Source of the DNA: Rubrivivax sp.
Lineage (GTDB): Bacteria > Pseudomonadota > Gammaproteobacteria > Burkholderiales > Burkholderiaceae_C
DNA: 48,558 nucleotides
Assembly (NCBI GenBank): GCA_018780805.1
Contig: JADMJD010000002.1
Location: 1 to 48,558 of the forward strand
Reading direction: 5' to 3'
The translations under genes and the position numbers were made by a program. Position 1 is the stretch's first letter, and each line of letters starts with the position of its first letter. The notes under the pieces are model-generated. The model saw only the letters and a program-made list of their open reading frames with translations. It was not told the origin of the DNA and did no database searches. Of the stretch, positions 24,757 to 34,209 are shown in pieces.

Positions 24757-24951
24757 TCAGTCGTCCAGCGACTCCAGGGCGGCGTCGCGTGCCGCGGCAC
24801 CGTCAGCCGCCGGCGGCGCGGGCCGGTCCAGCGGGTGACACAGCCGGCGGTTGAGGCGGCCGAGTTTTTCGGAGCCTTCCATGGCCGCGAGCACCACTTC
24901 GGGCTGCAACATCATCATGAAAGGGTTGTGGGCGAGCGTTTCTTGCTTCAT
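24757..24951 (-). CDS. Small conserved-looking hypothetical protein, 64 residues
   Basis: Starts at an ATG with GGAG 8 bases upstream and encodes a soluble 64-residue protein. It has the segment HNPFMMMLQPEVVLAAME followed by RLNRRLCHPLDRP. I recall similar short proteins (NPF...PE.VL.A.E.S..L..L..R.C.PLD.P) in Burkholderiales but no function. A longer in-frame reading to 25131 is rejected because it lacks a ribosome-binding site and has random-looking composition. Confidence 0.65.
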   Translation of the reverse strand: MKQETLAHNPFMMMLQPEVVLAAMEGSEKLGRLNRRLCHPLDRPAPPAADGAAARDAALESLDD

Positions 24952-25078
24952 GACCAACACTCCGACAAGGGGAAGAACCCCAATGTAGGAGGCGATCCGG
25001 CCCCATGGAAGTCGTCCGACCGCCAAAGCCCGTGTCAGCGGAATTCCGACACGAATATCCGGGCGCCTGCCCCGCCTT

Positions 25079-25708
25079 TCAGCGTGTTTGCAGGCGTTGC
25101 ACCAGGGTGTCGCGGCCGGCACCGGCCGCAAAGTCGGCCGCGTTCAGGCCCCGTTCGTTGCGCAGCGCCAGGTCGGCGCCACGTTCCCGCAGCAGGTCGG
25201 CCGAGTCGATGGCGCCATAACGCGCGGCCATCATCAGCGGTGTGGTGCCGTTCGGCGACTTGGCATCGATGACCGCCCCACGTTCCAGCAGCAGGCGCAC
25301 GAGCTTGGGCTCGCCGCCGCTGGCCGCGTAGTGCAGCGGCGTCCAGCCGTCGCGGTTGAGCTTGGCACCCCGGTCCAGCAGGCGTTGCGCCCACTCGAGG
25401 TTGCCCCGCAGGGCCGCCATCATCAGCGGTGTTTCGCCGCTGGCGTTGGCCAGGTCGACGTCGGTCCGCGGATCGTTCAGCAACTCGGCGGCGGCTTTGT
25501 AGGATTCGGCGCGCAAGGCCAGGAACAGCGGCACCTGGCCCTGGTCGTCGCGCAGGTTCGGGTCCACCGACTGTTGCAGCAGGGCTTTCACCTGGTGGCC
25601 GGTATCCAGCTCTACGGCTTTCAGTAGGTCTTCTCTGGGTCCGGCGAAAGACGATGAAACTGCAACTGCGACAGACAGATACGCCGCAAATCTCAAGTGA
25701 TTTCTCAT
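25079..25708 (-). CDS. Exported ankyrin-repeat protein
   Basis: A 209-residue protein with an N-terminal signal peptide (about 1-22, ending SSSFA). Four to five ankyrin repeats fill the rest. Typical repeat cores are GETPLMMAALRGNLEWAQRLL, GWTPLHYAASGGEPKLVRLLL and GTTPLMMAARYGAIDSADLL. Ankyrin repeats mediate protein binding; the partner is unknown and the location is probably periplasmic. Its start overlaps the tatD stop by 4 bases (ATGA), so it is the last gene of the mltG-tmk-holB-pilZ-tatD run. Confidence 0.9.
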   Translation of the reverse strand: MRNHLRFAAYLSVAVAVSSSFAGPREDLLKAVELDTGHQVKALLQQSVDPNLRDDQGQVPLFLALRAESYKAAAELLNDPRTDVDLANASGETPLMMAALRGNLEWAQRLLDRGAKLNRDGWTPLHYAASGGEPKLVRLLLERGAVIDAKSPNGTTPLMMAARYGAIDSADLLRERGADLALRNERGLNAADFAAGAGRDTLVQRLQTR

Positions 25709-26499
25709 GCTTTTGGCTCCGCGGGAATGCCGAACAGTAGCTCAAAATTGCGGGTGGTCGCAGCGGCCACCTCTTCCACCGGCAGGCCTTTCAGCTTGGC
25801 GAGTTCGCCCGCCACATGCGCCACATACGCCGGCTGGTTGGTTTTGCCGCGGTAGGGCACAGGCGCCAGGTAGGGGCTGTCGGTTTCGATCAGGCAGCGC
25901 TCCAGGGGCACCTGGCGCGCCACGTCGCGCAGCGCCTGGGCGTTGCGGAAGGTCAGGATGCCGCTGAACGAGATGTAAAAGCCCATCGCCAGCGCCGCGT
26001 CGGCCACGGCCTGGGTTTCGGTGAAGCAGTGGAAGACCCCGCGCACCTGGCCAGCGCCCTCCTCGGCCAGCACGGTGATCGTGTCGTCGCTCGCGCTGCG
26101 GGTGTGGATGACCAGCGGCAGCCCGGTGGCCTTGGCGGCGCGGATGTGCACGCGGAAACGGTCGCGCTGCCAGGCCATGTCGGCCACGCTGCGGCCGTTC
26201 AGGCGGAAGTAGTCGAGCCCGGTTTCACCGATGGCCACCACCCGCGGGCGGGCCGCGCCGTCCAGCAGGTCCTGCAGCGTGGGCTCTTGCACGCCTTCGT
26301 TGTCGGGGTGCACACCGACGCTGCACCACAGGTTGTCGTGGCCCATCGCCAAGGCATGGACCTGCTCGAACTCCTCCAGCGTGGTGCAGATGGTCAGCGC
26401 GCGCCGCACGCCGGCGGCCTGCATAGCGGCCCGGATCTCGGGCATCCGGCCGGCGAAGTCGGCGAAGCTGAGGTGGCAGTGGGAATCGACGAAGGTCAA
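25705..26499 (-). CDS. tatD: TatD-family metal-dependent hydrolase/DNase
   Basis: A 264-residue TIM-barrel metal hydrolase. The metal-ligand motifs are all present: DSHCHL at residues 5-10, GETGLDYF, VIHTRSA, FHCFTE and ETDSPYLAP. The start is TTG, since TFVDSHCHL at the very N-terminus is the family norm and no ATG is nearby. Its place after pilZ and holB is a common betaproteobacterial and gammaproteobacterial arrangement. It is probably a 3'-5' DNase or a deacylase-like hydrolase. Confidence 0.92.
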   Translation of the reverse strand: MTFVDSHCHLSFADFAGRMPEIRAAMQAAGVRRALTICTTLEEFEQVHALAMGHDNLWCSVGVHPDNEGVQEPTLQDLLDGAARPRVVAIGETGLDYFRLNGRSVADMAWQRDRFRVHIRAAKATGLPLVIHTRSASDDTITVLAEEGAGQVRGVFHCFTETQAVADAALAMGFYISFSGILTFRNAQALRDVARQVPLERCLIETDSPYLAPVPYRGKTNQPAYVAHVAGELAKLKGLPVEEVAAATTRNFELLFGIPAEPKA

Positions 26500-26523
26500 G
26501 GGGCGTCAGTCGGGGGACAAAAG

Positions 26524-26889
26524 TCAGAGCGTCTGCGTGGGTTTGGCCGACGAGATCGAGGTGCCGAGGATCTCTTCGATCTTCACCTTCAGCTGGCGGG
26601 TCTTTTCGTCGTTCGGGAACCGCACGCCCACCCCTTGCGTGCGGCCGCCGGAGGCGTTGGCCGGTGTCAGCCAGGCCACCTTGCCGGCCACCGGGTAACG
26701 CTGCGGGTCGTCGGGCAGGCTCAGCAGCAGGTAGATGTCGTCACCCAGCCGGTAGTCGCGCGTGGTGGGCACGAACAGCCCGCCGTCGGTGAGCATGGGC
26801 ATGTAGGCGGCGTACAGCGCACCCTTCTCGCGGAACACGAGCTGGATCACGCTGGGGCGGCTGCCCGTGCTCGGCTGGGGGGTGCTCAC
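26524..26889 (-). CDS. pilZ: PilZ-domain protein, type IV pilus type
   Basis: A 121-residue PilZ protein. The segment YAAYMPMLTDGGLFVPTT and the later GKVAWLTPANASGGRTQGVGVRF form are typical of the type IV pilus PilZ itself. That protein lacks the RXXXR motif for cyclic-di-GMP, and none is seen here. The start is GTG with GAGC about 9 bases upstream. In pilus-bearing proteobacteria pilZ commonly lies next to holB, as here. The role is pilus assembly through a protein partner rather than nucleotide sensing. Confidence 0.88.
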   Translation of the reverse strand: MSTPQPSTGSRPSVIQLVFREKGALYAAYMPMLTDGGLFVPTTRDYRLGDDIYLLLSLPDDPQRYPVAGKVAWLTPANASGGRTQGVGVRFPNDEKTRQLKVKIEEILGTSISSAKPTQTL

Positions 26890-26902
26890 AGGCTGCTCGC
26901 AG

Positions 26903-27913
26903 TCATGGCTTGAGTGTAGCCAAGGCCTGCCGGCCCCGCGTCACCAGCGCGTCCAGCAACAAGGCCTCGTTCCACGGGTGTTCGGCCTGGCGTGCGGCGC
27001 GGTTGAGTTCTGCGGCCCAGGCCAGCAGCGGGGCGAGGCCACCACGCGGCGCCGGCAGTGCGTCGCCAGGGAAGTACCGCGGAGCGGCGCCCGCGGCCAC
27101 GGCCATCAGGTCGTGGCAAAGTTTCTGCAGCGCGTCCAGGCAGCGTGGCAACGGCCAGCCAGCCCAGGCCCCGGCGTGGCCCTGGGCCAGCGCGCGGGGC
27201 AACGCGGCCCAGGCCGCGGCATCCACCCCGGCCTGGTGCAATGCCAGCGCGTCCAGCGGCCGGCCACCACAGGCCGCCAGCAGGGCTGGTGCCTCGGCCA
27301 CGCCCTGCCCCGCCAGCCAGTGGGCCGCCACGTCGGCCGGCGGCGCCGGCAGGCTGAGGCGTTGGCAACGGCTGCGCACGGTGGGCAGCAGGTGTTCGGG
27401 GTCGCTGCACGACAGCAGCAGGCGCGCACCCGCAGGTGGCTCTTCCAGCGTCTTCAGCAACGCGTTGGCGCCCACCGGGTTCAGCGCCTCGGCCGGGTGC
27501 AGCACCAGCACCTTGGCCCGGCCGCGCGAGGTGGTCTTGACGATCCAGTCGATGGCACCGCGCACCTCGTCGATGCGGATCTGTCGGCTGGGCTTGCGTT
27601 TGCCGCCTTCGTTGTCTTCCGCGGCCTCGGCCCAGCCGAGTTCGACGCGTTGCGCCTCGGGCAGCAGCAGTTTCAGGTCCGGGTGGGTGCGGGCCTGGAA
27701 CAGGTGGCAGCTGACGCAGGTGCCGCAAGGTTTGGCCGGCTGCGTGGATTCACACAACCAGGCCTGGGCCAGCGTGAGCTGAAAGGCCAGCGCGCCCACG
27801 CCCGGTGCGGCCACCAGCAGCAGCGCGTGGCCGGGCTGGGCCAGCGCCTGCTGCAGTGGCGCGGCCAGCCAGGGCAGCGGCAGTTGGCCGTCGGGCCCTA
27901 CCGCGCCGACCAT
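26903..27913 (-). CDS. holB: DNA polymerase III delta-prime subunit HolB
   Basis: A 336-residue clamp-loader subunit. It has a degenerate P-loop (APGVGALAF), the zinc module PCGTCVSCH preceded by a further Cys, and the conserved [17 protein letters not shown] and RSRCQRL segments (sensor region). It is conserved beside tmk and overlaps the tmk stop by 16 bases. Clamp loading takes place in the cytoplasm at the replication fork. Length is normal. Confidence 0.94.
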   Translation of the reverse strand: MVGAVGPDGQLPLPWLAAPLQQALAQPGHALLLVAAPGVGALAFQLTLAQAWLCESTQPAKPCGTCVSCHLFQARTHPDLKLLLPEAQRVELGWAEAAEDNEGGKRKPSRQIRIDEVRGAIDWIVKTTSRGRAKVLVLHPAEALNPVGANALLKTLEEPPAGARLLLSCSDPEHLLPTVRSRCQRLSLPAPPADVAAHWLAGQGVAEAPALLAACGGRPLDALALHQAGVDAAAWAALPRALAQGHAGAWAGWPLPRCLDALQKLCHDLMAVAAGAAPRYFPGDALPAPRGGLAPLLAWAAELNRAARQAEHPWNEALLLDALVTRGRQALATLKP

Positions 27914-28524
27914 GGGCCCTGGGCCATCAACGCGGCCTGCACCTGCGCCGCCACGTCGGCCGGGGCCTGGGCGGCGTCGATGCGCACAAAACGCTGCGGC
28001 TGGGCCGCGGCACGGGCCGCGTAGCCGGCGCGCACGCGGTCAAAAAACGCCAGGTCTTCGGCTTCGAAACGATCAGCCGCACGGGCAGCCGCGCGGCGCT
28101 GGGCGGCCACCGCCGGGGCGACGTCGAACCACAGCGTCAGATCGGGCTGGCGGCCCTGCTGCACCCAGGCCTCCAGCGTGGCCAGCACCGTGTGGTCGAA
28201 TCCTCGGCCGCTGCCCTGGTAGGCAAAAGTCGCGTCGGTGAAGCGGTCACACAGCACCACCTCGCCGCGGGCCAGCGCGGGCTCGATCGCCTGCTGCAGG
28301 TGGTCGCGGCGGGCAGCGAACACCAGCAGCGATTCGGTCAGTGCGTCCATCGGCTGCTGCAAAACCAGGCTGCGCAAGGCCTCGGCCAGCGGCGTGCCAC
28401 CGGGCTCGCGGGTCAGCAGCAACTGCCGGCCCTGCGCGCGCAGCCAGCTGGCGGTGCTGTGAATGTGGGTGCTCTTGCCGGCCCCGTCGATGCCCTCGAA
28501 GGTGATGAAACAACTCGCCGTCAT
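27898..28524 (-). CDS. tmk: Thymidylate kinase Tmk
   Basis: A 208-residue dTMP kinase, an essential step to dTTP. Near the N-terminus is the P-loop [24 protein letters not shown] and the substrate-binding [13 protein letters not shown] follow. The start ATG shares its A with the mltG stop. The mltG-tmk-holB order is standard in proteobacteria. Confidence 0.96.
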   Translation of the reverse strand: MTASCFITFEGIDGAGKSTHIHSTASWLRAQGRQLLLTREPGGTPLAEALRSLVLQQPMDALTESLLVFAARRDHLQQAIEPALARGEVVLCDRFTDATFAYQGSGRGFDHTVLATLEAWVQQGRQPDLTLWFDVAPAVAAQRRAAARAADRFEAEDLAFFDRVRAGYAARAAAQPQRFVRIDAAQAPADVAAQVQAALMAQGPWSAR

Positions 28525-29537
28525 CAGGGCTGCCCGCGCTGGTACTTGTTCACCGCCCGATTATGGTCGTCGAGGGTGGTGCTGAAGACGCTGCTGCCGT
28601 CGCCCCGCGCCACGAAGTACAGCGCCTTCGTCGGTGCCGGGTTCATCGCCGCCTGCAGCGCGGCCAGGCTGGGCATCGAGATCGGCGTTGGTGGCAGGCC
28701 GCCGCGCTGGTAGGTGTTGTAGGGGCCGTCGGTGAGCAGGTCACGTTTGCGCAGGTTGCCGTCGAAGGCCTCGCCCAGGCCGTAGATCACGGTCGGGTCG
28801 GTCTGCAGCGGCATGCCGATGCGCAGCCGGTTCACGAACACACCGGCCACCAGGCCCCGTTCGTCGGCGCGGCCGGTCTCTTTTTCGACGATGCTGGCCA
28901 GGATCAGCAGCTCGTCCGGGCTCTTCAGCGGGCTGTCGGGTGGACGCTGGGCCCAGACCCGCGCCCGCTGCCGCTGCATCGCCGCCAGCGCACGCTTGAG
29001 CACCGTGAGATCGCTCACCCCGCGGCTGTAGGCGTAGGTGTCCGGAAAGAAGCGTCCTTCGGCCCAGGCGCCCGGCTGGCCCAGGGCCGCCATCAGCGCA
29101 GCGTCGTCCAGGCCCGCGGTGGCAGGTTTCAGGTGCGGGGCGTTGGCCAGGGCGGCGCGCCACTGGCGCAGCGTGGTGCCTTCGGGCAGGCGCACGGTCT
29201 CCAGCGTCTCGCGGCCCTGCACCATCTTGTCCAGCAGGCCGCGGGGCGTGATACCGGGTTCGACCTCGTAGCTGCCGGCACGGATGCGCCGCGCATCGCC
29301 CGACCAGCGGAACCACTGGTACAGCCATGCCGGGTGGGTGTCGATACCAGCCGTCACCCAGGCCTCTGCCACGGCGCGTGGTGCCGTGCCGGGCTCGATG
29401 GACAGCTCCACCGCCGGGGCGCGCAGCGGCAGCGGCTGCTCCAGCCAGCGCCAGGCCCAGCCGGCGGTGCCGGCGGCCAACACCAACAGCAGGATCAACA
29501 CGGTACCGAACGACCGCCGCAGTCTTCTTTTTGACAT
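28524..29537 (-). CDS. mltG: Endolytic murein transglycosylase MltG
   Basis: A 337-residue single-pass inner-membrane enzyme (helix about 9-30) that cleaves nascent peptidoglycan glycan strands. The catalytic Glu lies in [11 protein letters not shown]. Typical surrounding sequences are [38 protein letters not shown] and [12 protein letters not shown]. First gene of the minus-strand mltG-tmk-holB-pilZ-tatD-ankyrin run, divergent from ygfZ with about 65 bases between the starts. Confidence 0.96.
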   Translation of the reverse strand: MSKRRLRRSFGTVLILLLVLAAGTAGWAWRWLEQPLPLRAPAVELSIEPGTAPRAVAEAWVTAGIDTHPAWLYQWFRWSGDARRIRAGSYEVEPGITPRGLLDKMVQGRETLETVRLPEGTTLRQWRAALANAPHLKPATAGLDDAALMAALGQPGAWAEGRFFPDTYAYSRGVSDLTVLKRALAAMQRQRARVWAQRPPDSPLKSPDELLILASIVEKETGRADERGLVAGVFVNRLRIGMPLQTDPTVIYGLGEAFDGNLRKRDLLTDGPYNTYQRGGLPPTPISMPSLAALQAAMNPAPTKALYFVARGDGSSVFSTTLDDHNRAVNKYQRGQP

Positions 29538-29602
29538 CGGGCGCGATGATAGGCGGGGCCCGGCTGCCGGCAGGGTGATGGCCGCATGCCGATAATCTCG
29601 TG

Positions 29603-30475
29603 ATGACCTCCCACGATCTGCTCACTGGCCATGTCGCCCTCACCGACTGGGGCCTGATCCGCGCCCGCGGCGAAGACAGCCGCAGCTTCCTGCACGGCCA
29701 GCTGACGCAGGACATGCTGACGCTGGCACCGGGCGAGACCCGGCTGGCCGGTTACTGTTCGGCCAAGGGCCGGCTGCTGGCCAGCTTCGTGGTCTGGCTC
29801 GACGGTGACGACGTGCTGCTGGCCTGCAGCGCCGATCTGCTGCCGGCCACGCTGAAGCGGCTGTCGATGTTTGTGCTGCGCGCCAAGTGCAAACTCAGCG
29901 ACGCCACGGCCGAACTGCCGCTGCACGGCCTGGTGGGTGACGCGGTGGCGGCCACGGCGGTGCAGCGCCCCATTGCGCGCCTGCCCGATGCGCTGGGCCT
30001 GCCCCGTGCGCTGTGCGTGGGCGAACCGCCGGCCGGCTCGGCGCTGGACGGCGAGCTCTGGCGCTGGCTGGAGGTGCACAGCGGCGTGGCCCGCATCGTC
30101 GGCGCCACGGCCGAACACTTCGTGCCGCAGATGGTGAACCTGGAGCTGGTGGGCGGTGTGAACTTCCAGAAGGGCTGTTACCCCGGCCAGGAGATCGTGG
30201 CGCGCAGCCAGTACCGCGGCACCTTGAAGCGGCGGGCCTATGTGGTCAGCGGCGACAGCCCGCTGCAGCCGGGCCAGGAGATCTTCAGCCCGGCCGAGCC
30301 CGAGCAGCCCGTGGGCGAGGTGGTGCTGGCCGCCGCCCCGGCTGGCCGCACCCCGGCGGCGTTGGTGGAGTTGAAGATCGCCGCCGCCCCCGGCCCGTTG
30401 CACGCCGGCTCGGCCACCGGCCCGGCGCTGCGGCTGGGCGCCCTGCCCTACAACTTCCCGGCCGAAGCGGCCTGA
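29603..30475 (+). CDS. ygfZ: Folate-binding iron-sulfur repair protein YgfZ
   Basis: A 290-residue tetrahydrofolate-binding protein that supports iron-sulfur cluster enzymes. The diagnostic motif KGCYPGQE is present at about residue 190, along with RSFLHGQLTQDM near the start. An overlapping GTG at 29600 is an alternative start one codon earlier. Divergent from mltG, a common adjacency in betaproteobacteria. Confidence 0.94.
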   Translation: MTSHDLLTGHVALTDWGLIRARGEDSRSFLHGQLTQDMLTLAPGETRLAGYCSAKGRLLASFVVWLDGDDVLLACSADLLPATLKRLSMFVLRAKCKLSDATAELPLHGLVGDAVAATAVQRPIARLPDALGLPRALCVGEPPAGSALDGELWRWLEVHSGVARIVGATAEHFVPQMVNLELVGGVNFQKGCYPGQEIVARSQYRGTLKRRAYVVSGDSPLQPGQEIFSPAEPEQPVGEVVLAAAPAGRTPAALVELKIAAAPGPLHAGSATGPALRLGALPYNFPAEAA

Positions 30476-30482
30476 GCCGACC

Positions 30483-30758
30483 TTGAGCCGGCAGCTCTTC
30501 ATCTACTGGAAGATCGATCCGGCGGCATTGCCCGCGGCCGTGGCCGCCGTGCACCGGGCGCAAGCACAGTTGCGCGCAGACTGGCCCGGCCTGCAGGCCC
30601 AGGTGCTGCAGCGCTGCGATCCCGCGCCGTTGGCCACCGTGATGGAGACCTACCGCTCACCGGCTGGCATCGACGCCGAAGGCGAAGCGATGATCGAGGC
30701 TGCTCTCGCCGGCATCGCGCCCGGCCCGCGCCACGTGGAGGCCTTCAGGCCAGCGTGA
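30483..30758 (+). CDS. DUF4936-like family protein
   Basis: A 91-residue protein beginning SRQLFIYWKID and containing VMETYRSPAG and RHVEAFRP. This resembles the small DUF4936 family (stress-response-barrel-like), usually found next to ygfZ. The start is TTG, 7 bases after the ygfZ stop. Its 3' end overlaps the convergent hotdog-GNAT gene by 14 bases. Function unknown. Confidence 0.75.
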   Translation: MSRQLFIYWKIDPAALPAAVAAVHRAQAQLRADWPGLQAQVLQRCDPAPLATVMETYRSPAGIDAEGEAMIEAALAGIAPGPRHVEAFRPA

Positions 30759-31620
30759 GCGCCATTTCCTGGTGCGGAATGCCGGCCTCTTCGAAGGCCG
30801 GGCCCACAGGCGCAAAACCCTGGCGCAAGTAGAAGCCCACCGCGCTGGCCTGGGCGTGCAGCATCACCTCCCGATCGCCCCGTTCACGCGCGGCGGCGAT
30901 CAGCGCCTTCAGCACCGCCGCACCGGCACCGCTGCCGCGCAGCGTCGACGTCACCGCCATGCGGCCGATCTTGCCGACACCGGGTGCGTGCACCAGCAGC
31001 CGGCCGGTGGCCACCGCGCGGCCCAGGCGGTTGCACGCCAGCGCGTGCACGGCCGTGGCATCGGCCGCATCCCACTCCAGCTCGGCCGGGATCTTCTGCT
31101 CCTGCACAAACACGGCGGTGCGGATGGCCTGCGCCTGCGGGCCCAGCCGGTCCCAGTGGCCGACCTGCACGTCCAGCACCGGCGCGCCGGCCTCGAAACC
31201 CAGGAACAGCTCGCGCAGCGGGGCCGGCACCGGCAGCGGGCGCTGTGTGGCCGAATCGGCGTAGACGTACACCAGCTCACCCGTCACCAACCGCTGGCCG
31301 CCGCGGAACACCGCGCCCTGCAACAGCATCGAGCTGTTGCCGATGCGCGCACAGCGCATGCCGACCTCCAGCTGGTCGTCGTAACGCGCCGAACCTTCGA
31401 ACTCGAGCGTGGATTTTCGGACGAAAAAGTCGCCGCCCAGATCGTGCATGGTCGGTTCGTAGGGCAAGGCCATGGCCCGCCACCAGCCGGCCACCGCCGT
31501 GTCGAAATACATCAGGTAGTGGCCGTTGAAGACGATGCGTTGCAGGTCCACCTCGGCCCAGCGCACGCGCAACGGTTCGGCAAATCGGAAGTCCTGTCTT
31601 TGGGTCATGTTCGGGTTCAT
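30745..31620 (-). CDS. Fusion of hotdog acyl-CoA thioesterase and GNAT acetyltransferase
   Basis: A 291-residue two-domain protein. Residues about 8-140 are a YbgC/4-hydroxybenzoyl-CoA-type thioesterase with [19 protein letters not shown]; the usual catalytic Asp in DxxGHxNN-type motifs appears as the D/N region here. Residues about 155-291 are a GNAT fold with the acetyl-CoA loop [11 protein letters not shown] and [16 protein letters not shown]. The start ATG 31620 overlaps the esterase stop (ATGA); a second ATG is four codons later. A longer in-frame extension to 32253 lies antisense-free in the esterase gene and is rejected. Both domains use acyl-CoA. The substrate is unknown. Confidence 0.87.
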   Translation of the reverse strand: MNPNMTQRQDFRFAEPLRVRWAEVDLQRIVFNGHYLMYFDTAVAGWWRAMALPYEPTMHDLGGDFFVRKSTLEFEGSARYDDQLEVGMRCARIGNSSMLLQGAVFRGGQRLVTGELVYVYADSATQRPLPVPAPLRELFLGFEAGAPVLDVQVGHWDRLGPQAQAIRTAVFVQEQKIPAELEWDAADATAVHALACNRLGRAVATGRLLVHAPGVGKIGRMAVTSTLRGSGAGAAVLKALIAAARERGDREVMLHAQASAVGFYLRQGFAPVGPAFEEAGIPHQEMALTLA

Positions 31621-32579
31621 GGTGTCCAGGCGGTTTTCAACGCGTCGGCGGCCAGCTGCTGGCAGGCCGCGGCCTCTTTCAGCACGCGGCCCATCTTGAT
31701 GAAATCGTGGGTCAGGCCGCGCGCCAGCTCCAGTTGCACGGGTACGCCGGCGGCGCGCAGCCGGTCGCCGTAGGCCAGGCCTTCGTCGATCAGTGGGTCG
31801 CATTCGGCCAGCAGCAGGCAGGTGGGCGCCACACCGTCCAGATCGGGCGCTTCGCTCGGTGCAAAGCGCCAGTCGTGGCGGTGGGCGTGCGGGATGTACT
31901 GCTCGAAGAACCAGGCGATGCTGGCGCTGTCCAGCAGAAAACCCTGGCCAAAGAGCCGGTGCGACGCGGTGTCGGCGTGGGCCACCGTGCCGGGTGTGAT
32001 GAGCAGTTGCAGCGCCAGCGGCAGGCCGCGGTCGCGCGCATGGATCGCGCCCACCGCGGCCAGCGTGCCGCCGGCGCTGTCGCCACCGATGGCGAGGCGG
32101 CTGGCATTCAGGCCCAGGCTGCCGGCGTGCGTGGCCAGCCAGTCCAGCGCGGCCCAGGTGTCGTCCACCGCGGCCGGGAACGGGTGCTCGGGTGCGAGCC
32201 GGTAGTCCAGCGCCAGCACCGCACCGCCGCTGCGCAGCGCCAGCTGGCGGCACAGGCTGTCGTGGGTCTCCAGGCCGCCGATCACAAAACCGCCGCCGTG
32301 CAGGTAAAGCAGCACCGGCAAGGCGCCATGGCCGGCGGCGTACAGGCGCGCGGGGCGGCCGGCCACCACGAGGTTTTCCACCCGTGGCAAGGCGGCGCGC
32401 GGAAGGTCCAGGATCTCGGCGCCGGCCAGGTAGGCGGCCCGTGCCTCGGCCGGCGTCTGGGCATGGAACGGTGGCCGGTTGGCGCGCCGGATGCGGTCCA
32501 GCACACCGGCCATCGCCGGGGTCAGCAGGTGGGTGCCCAAGGGTTGTCGTGGTTCTGGCGGAACAAGGCGCGCAAGCAT
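31617..32579 (-). CDS. Alpha/beta hydrolase, hormone-sensitive-lipase-like esterase
   Basis: A 320-residue carboxylesterase of the HSL family: oxyanion motif [11 protein letters not shown], nucleophile GGDSAGG, and catalytic Asp/His in [13 protein letters not shown] and LTHDFIK. The start is uncertain. ATG 32579 is only 9 bases from the divergent alcohol dehydrogenase start; a TTG 13 codons later or ATG 32513 would match usual family N-termini better. It is coupled by overlap to the hotdog-GNAT gene, suggesting ester/acyl-CoA metabolism. Confidence 0.88.
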   Translation of the reverse strand: MLARLVPPEPRQPLGTHLLTPAMAGVLDRIRRANRPPFHAQTPAEARAAYLAGAEILDLPRAALPRVENLVVAGRPARLYAAGHGALPVLLYLHGGGFVIGGLETHDSLCRQLALRSGGAVLALDYRLAPEHPFPAAVDDTWAALDWLATHAGSLGLNASRLAIGGDSAGGTLAAVGAIHARDRGLPLALQLLITPGTVAHADTASHRLFGQGFLLDSASIAWFFEQYIPHAHRHDWRFAPSEAPDLDGVAPTCLLLAECDPLIDEGLAYGDRLRAAGVPVQLELARGLTHDFIKMGRVLKEAAACQQLAADALKTAWTP

Positions 32580-32588
32580 ACTGGCGCC

Positions 32589-33737
32589 ATGAGCCGAATC
32601 CTCTACATCACCCAGATCGAGATCGAACATGGCGCCGTGCGCCAGCTGCCCGCGGAGTGCCAGCGCACCGGCATGCAACGCCCGCTGGTGGTCACCGACG
32701 CCGGTGTGCGCGCCGCCGGTGTGCTGGACCAGGCACTCTTCGCGCTCGGCGACCTGCCGCATGCCGTGTTCGACGGCACACCCTCCAACCCGACCGAAGC
32801 CGCGGTGCGCGCCGCCGTCGCTGTCTACCACCGCGAGCGCTGCGACGGCCTGATCGCCGTCGGCGGCGGTTCCAGCATCGACCTGGCCAAGGGCGTGGCC
32901 ATCGCCGCCACGCACGACGGCCCGCTGACCCACTACGCCACCATCGAAGGCGGCAGCCCGCGCATCGCCGAACGGGTGGCGCCGCTGATCGCCGTGCCCA
33001 CCACCGCCGGCACCGGCAGCGAAGTGGCACGCGGCGCCATCCTGATCGTTGACGACGGCCGCAAGCTGGGTTTCCACAGCTGGCACTTGGTGCCCAAGGC
33101 CGCGATCCTGGACCCGGAGTTGACGCTGGGCCTGCCACCCATGCTGACCGCCGCCACCGGCATGGACGCCATCGCGCATTGCCTGGAGACCTTCATGGCG
33201 CCGGCCGTCAACCCGCCGGCCGATGGCATCGCGCTGGATGGCCTGTGGCGCGGCTGGGCCCACATCGAACGCGCCACGCGCAACGGCCAGGACCGCGATG
33301 CACGCTGGCAGATGATGAGCGCCAGCGCCCAGGGCGCACTGGCCTTCCAGAAGGGCCTGGGCTGCGTGCACTCGCTGAGCCACAGCCTGGGCGGCGTGAA
33401 CCCGCGCCTGCACCACGGCACCTTGAACGCGGTGTTCCTGCCGGCGGTGCTGAAGTTCAACGCCGGGGCCGAATCGATCCAGCGTGAACACCGCCTGCAG
33501 CGCCTGGCCCACGCCATCGGCCTGCCCGGCTGCGACAGCCGCGGCACCGAGTTGGCCGAGGCCGTGACCGCGATGAACGCGCGCCTGGGCCTGCCGACCG
33601 GCTTGCGTGCGATGGGCGTCACCGCGGACCTGTTCGAGCGCGTGATCGACGGCGCCATGGCCGACCACTGCCACAAGACCAACCCGCGCGAAGCCAGCCG
33701 CGACGACTACCGGGCGATGCTGGCCGCGGCCATGTAA
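32589..33737 (+). CDS. Iron-containing alcohol dehydrogenase
   Basis: A 382-residue group III NAD(P)-dependent alcohol dehydrogenase. It has the cofactor motif [12 protein letters not shown] and the TTAGTGSE loop. Metal ligands appear in the segments [22 protein letters not shown] and [12 protein letters not shown]. The N-terminus [16 protein letters not shown] is family-typical and fixes the start. The substrate is unknown. The divergent esterase may supply an alcohol (inference). Confidence 0.92.
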   Translation: MSRILYITQIEIEHGAVRQLPAECQRTGMQRPLVVTDAGVRAAGVLDQALFALGDLPHAVFDGTPSNPTEAAVRAAVAVYHRERCDGLIAVGGGSSIDLAKGVAIAATHDGPLTHYATIEGGSPRIAERVAPLIAVPTTAGTGSEVARGAILIVDDGRKLGFHSWHLVPKAAILDPELTLGLPPMLTAATGMDAIAHCLETFMAPAVNPPADGIALDGLWRGWAHIERATRNGQDRDARWQMMSASAQGALAFQKGLGCVHSLSHSLGGVNPRLHHGTLNAVFLPAVLKFNAGAESIQREHRLQRLAHAIGLPGCDSRGTELAEAVTAMNARLGLPTGLRAMGVTADLFERVIDGAMADHCHKTNPREASRDDYRAMLAAAM

Positions 33738-33750
33738 GCCCGCGCAAGCG

Positions 33751-33786
33751 CGCTGCAGCCTGTCGCCCGCCGCTGCAGCCTGTCGC
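33751..33786. repeat. 16-bp direct repeat downstream of the alcohol dehydrogenase
   Basis: CGCTGCAGCCTGTCGC occurs at 33751-33766 and again at 33771-33786, a 20-base period. It lies in the 118-base gap before the GntR gene. Two copies only; significance unknown. Confidence 0.8.
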
Positions 33787-33819
33787 ATCCCGCTCGGCCG
33801 TGCCGGCGGCAGCCGTTAT

Positions 33820-33843
33820 GGTGTGCTACCTCAGCAACACACC
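33820..33843. promoter_or_regulatory. Inverted repeat, candidate operator of the GntR-ABC operon
   Basis: GGTGTG and CACACC flank a 12-base centre, 13 bases before the gntR start codon. GTGT/ACAC half-sites are common for YtrA-type GntR repressors, which usually repress their own operon. Direct recognition is inferred. Confidence 0.45.
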
Positions 33844-33855
33844 CACGGGCTGCGC

Positions 33856-34209
33856 ATGACCACCTGGGACGACCGACAACCGATTTACCAGCAGCTGGCC
33901 GACCTGCTGGCCACACATTTGCTGGACGGCAACCCGCCCGAGGGCGAGGCCATGCCGTCGGTGCGCATGCTGGCCAGCCAGCACCTGCTGAACCCGCTGA
34001 CCGTGAGCCGCGCGCTGCAGGCGCTCACCGACGCCGGCCTGCTGGAAAACCGCCGCGGCCTGGGCCTGTTTGTGGTGCCCGGCGCTCGTGCGCGGCTGAA
34101 GGCGGCCGAACGGCAGCGCTTCCTGGACAACGAATGGCCGCGCCTGCGCGAACGACTCAAACGCCTGGACATCGGCGTTGAACAACTGACCTGGGAGGAA
34201 CCTCAATGA
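33856..34209 (+). CDS. GntR-family regulator, short YtrA type
   Basis: A 117-residue repressor with a winged helix (about 8-72: QPIYQQLADLLATHLLDG, then VRMLASQHLLNPLTVSRALQALTDAGLLE, and RRGLGLFV wing) and a short helical C-terminal tail instead of a large effector domain, as in YtrA. The start at 33856 was chosen over an in-frame 33823. The stop overlaps the ABC ATPase start (ATGA). YtrA-type genes normally lead ABC exporter operons that respond to cell-envelope stress. Confidence 0.9.
   Translation: MTTWDDRQPIYQQLADLLATHLLDGNPPEGEAMPSVRMLASQHLLNPLTVSRALQALTDAGLLENRRGLGLFVVPGARARLKAAERQRFLDNEWPRLRERLKRLDIGVEQLTWEEPQ

Noticed and set aside
25033..25054. Imperfect palindrome GTGTC...GGAATTCC...GACAC between small genes
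   Set aside because: The arms are out of register by about three bases and no T-run follows, so neither a terminator nor an operator can be supported.
31621..33788. Very long minus-strand frame that would extend the esterase across the alcohol dehydrogenase
   Set aside because: The plus strand there encodes a clear iron alcohol dehydrogenase. The extension is antisense shadow.
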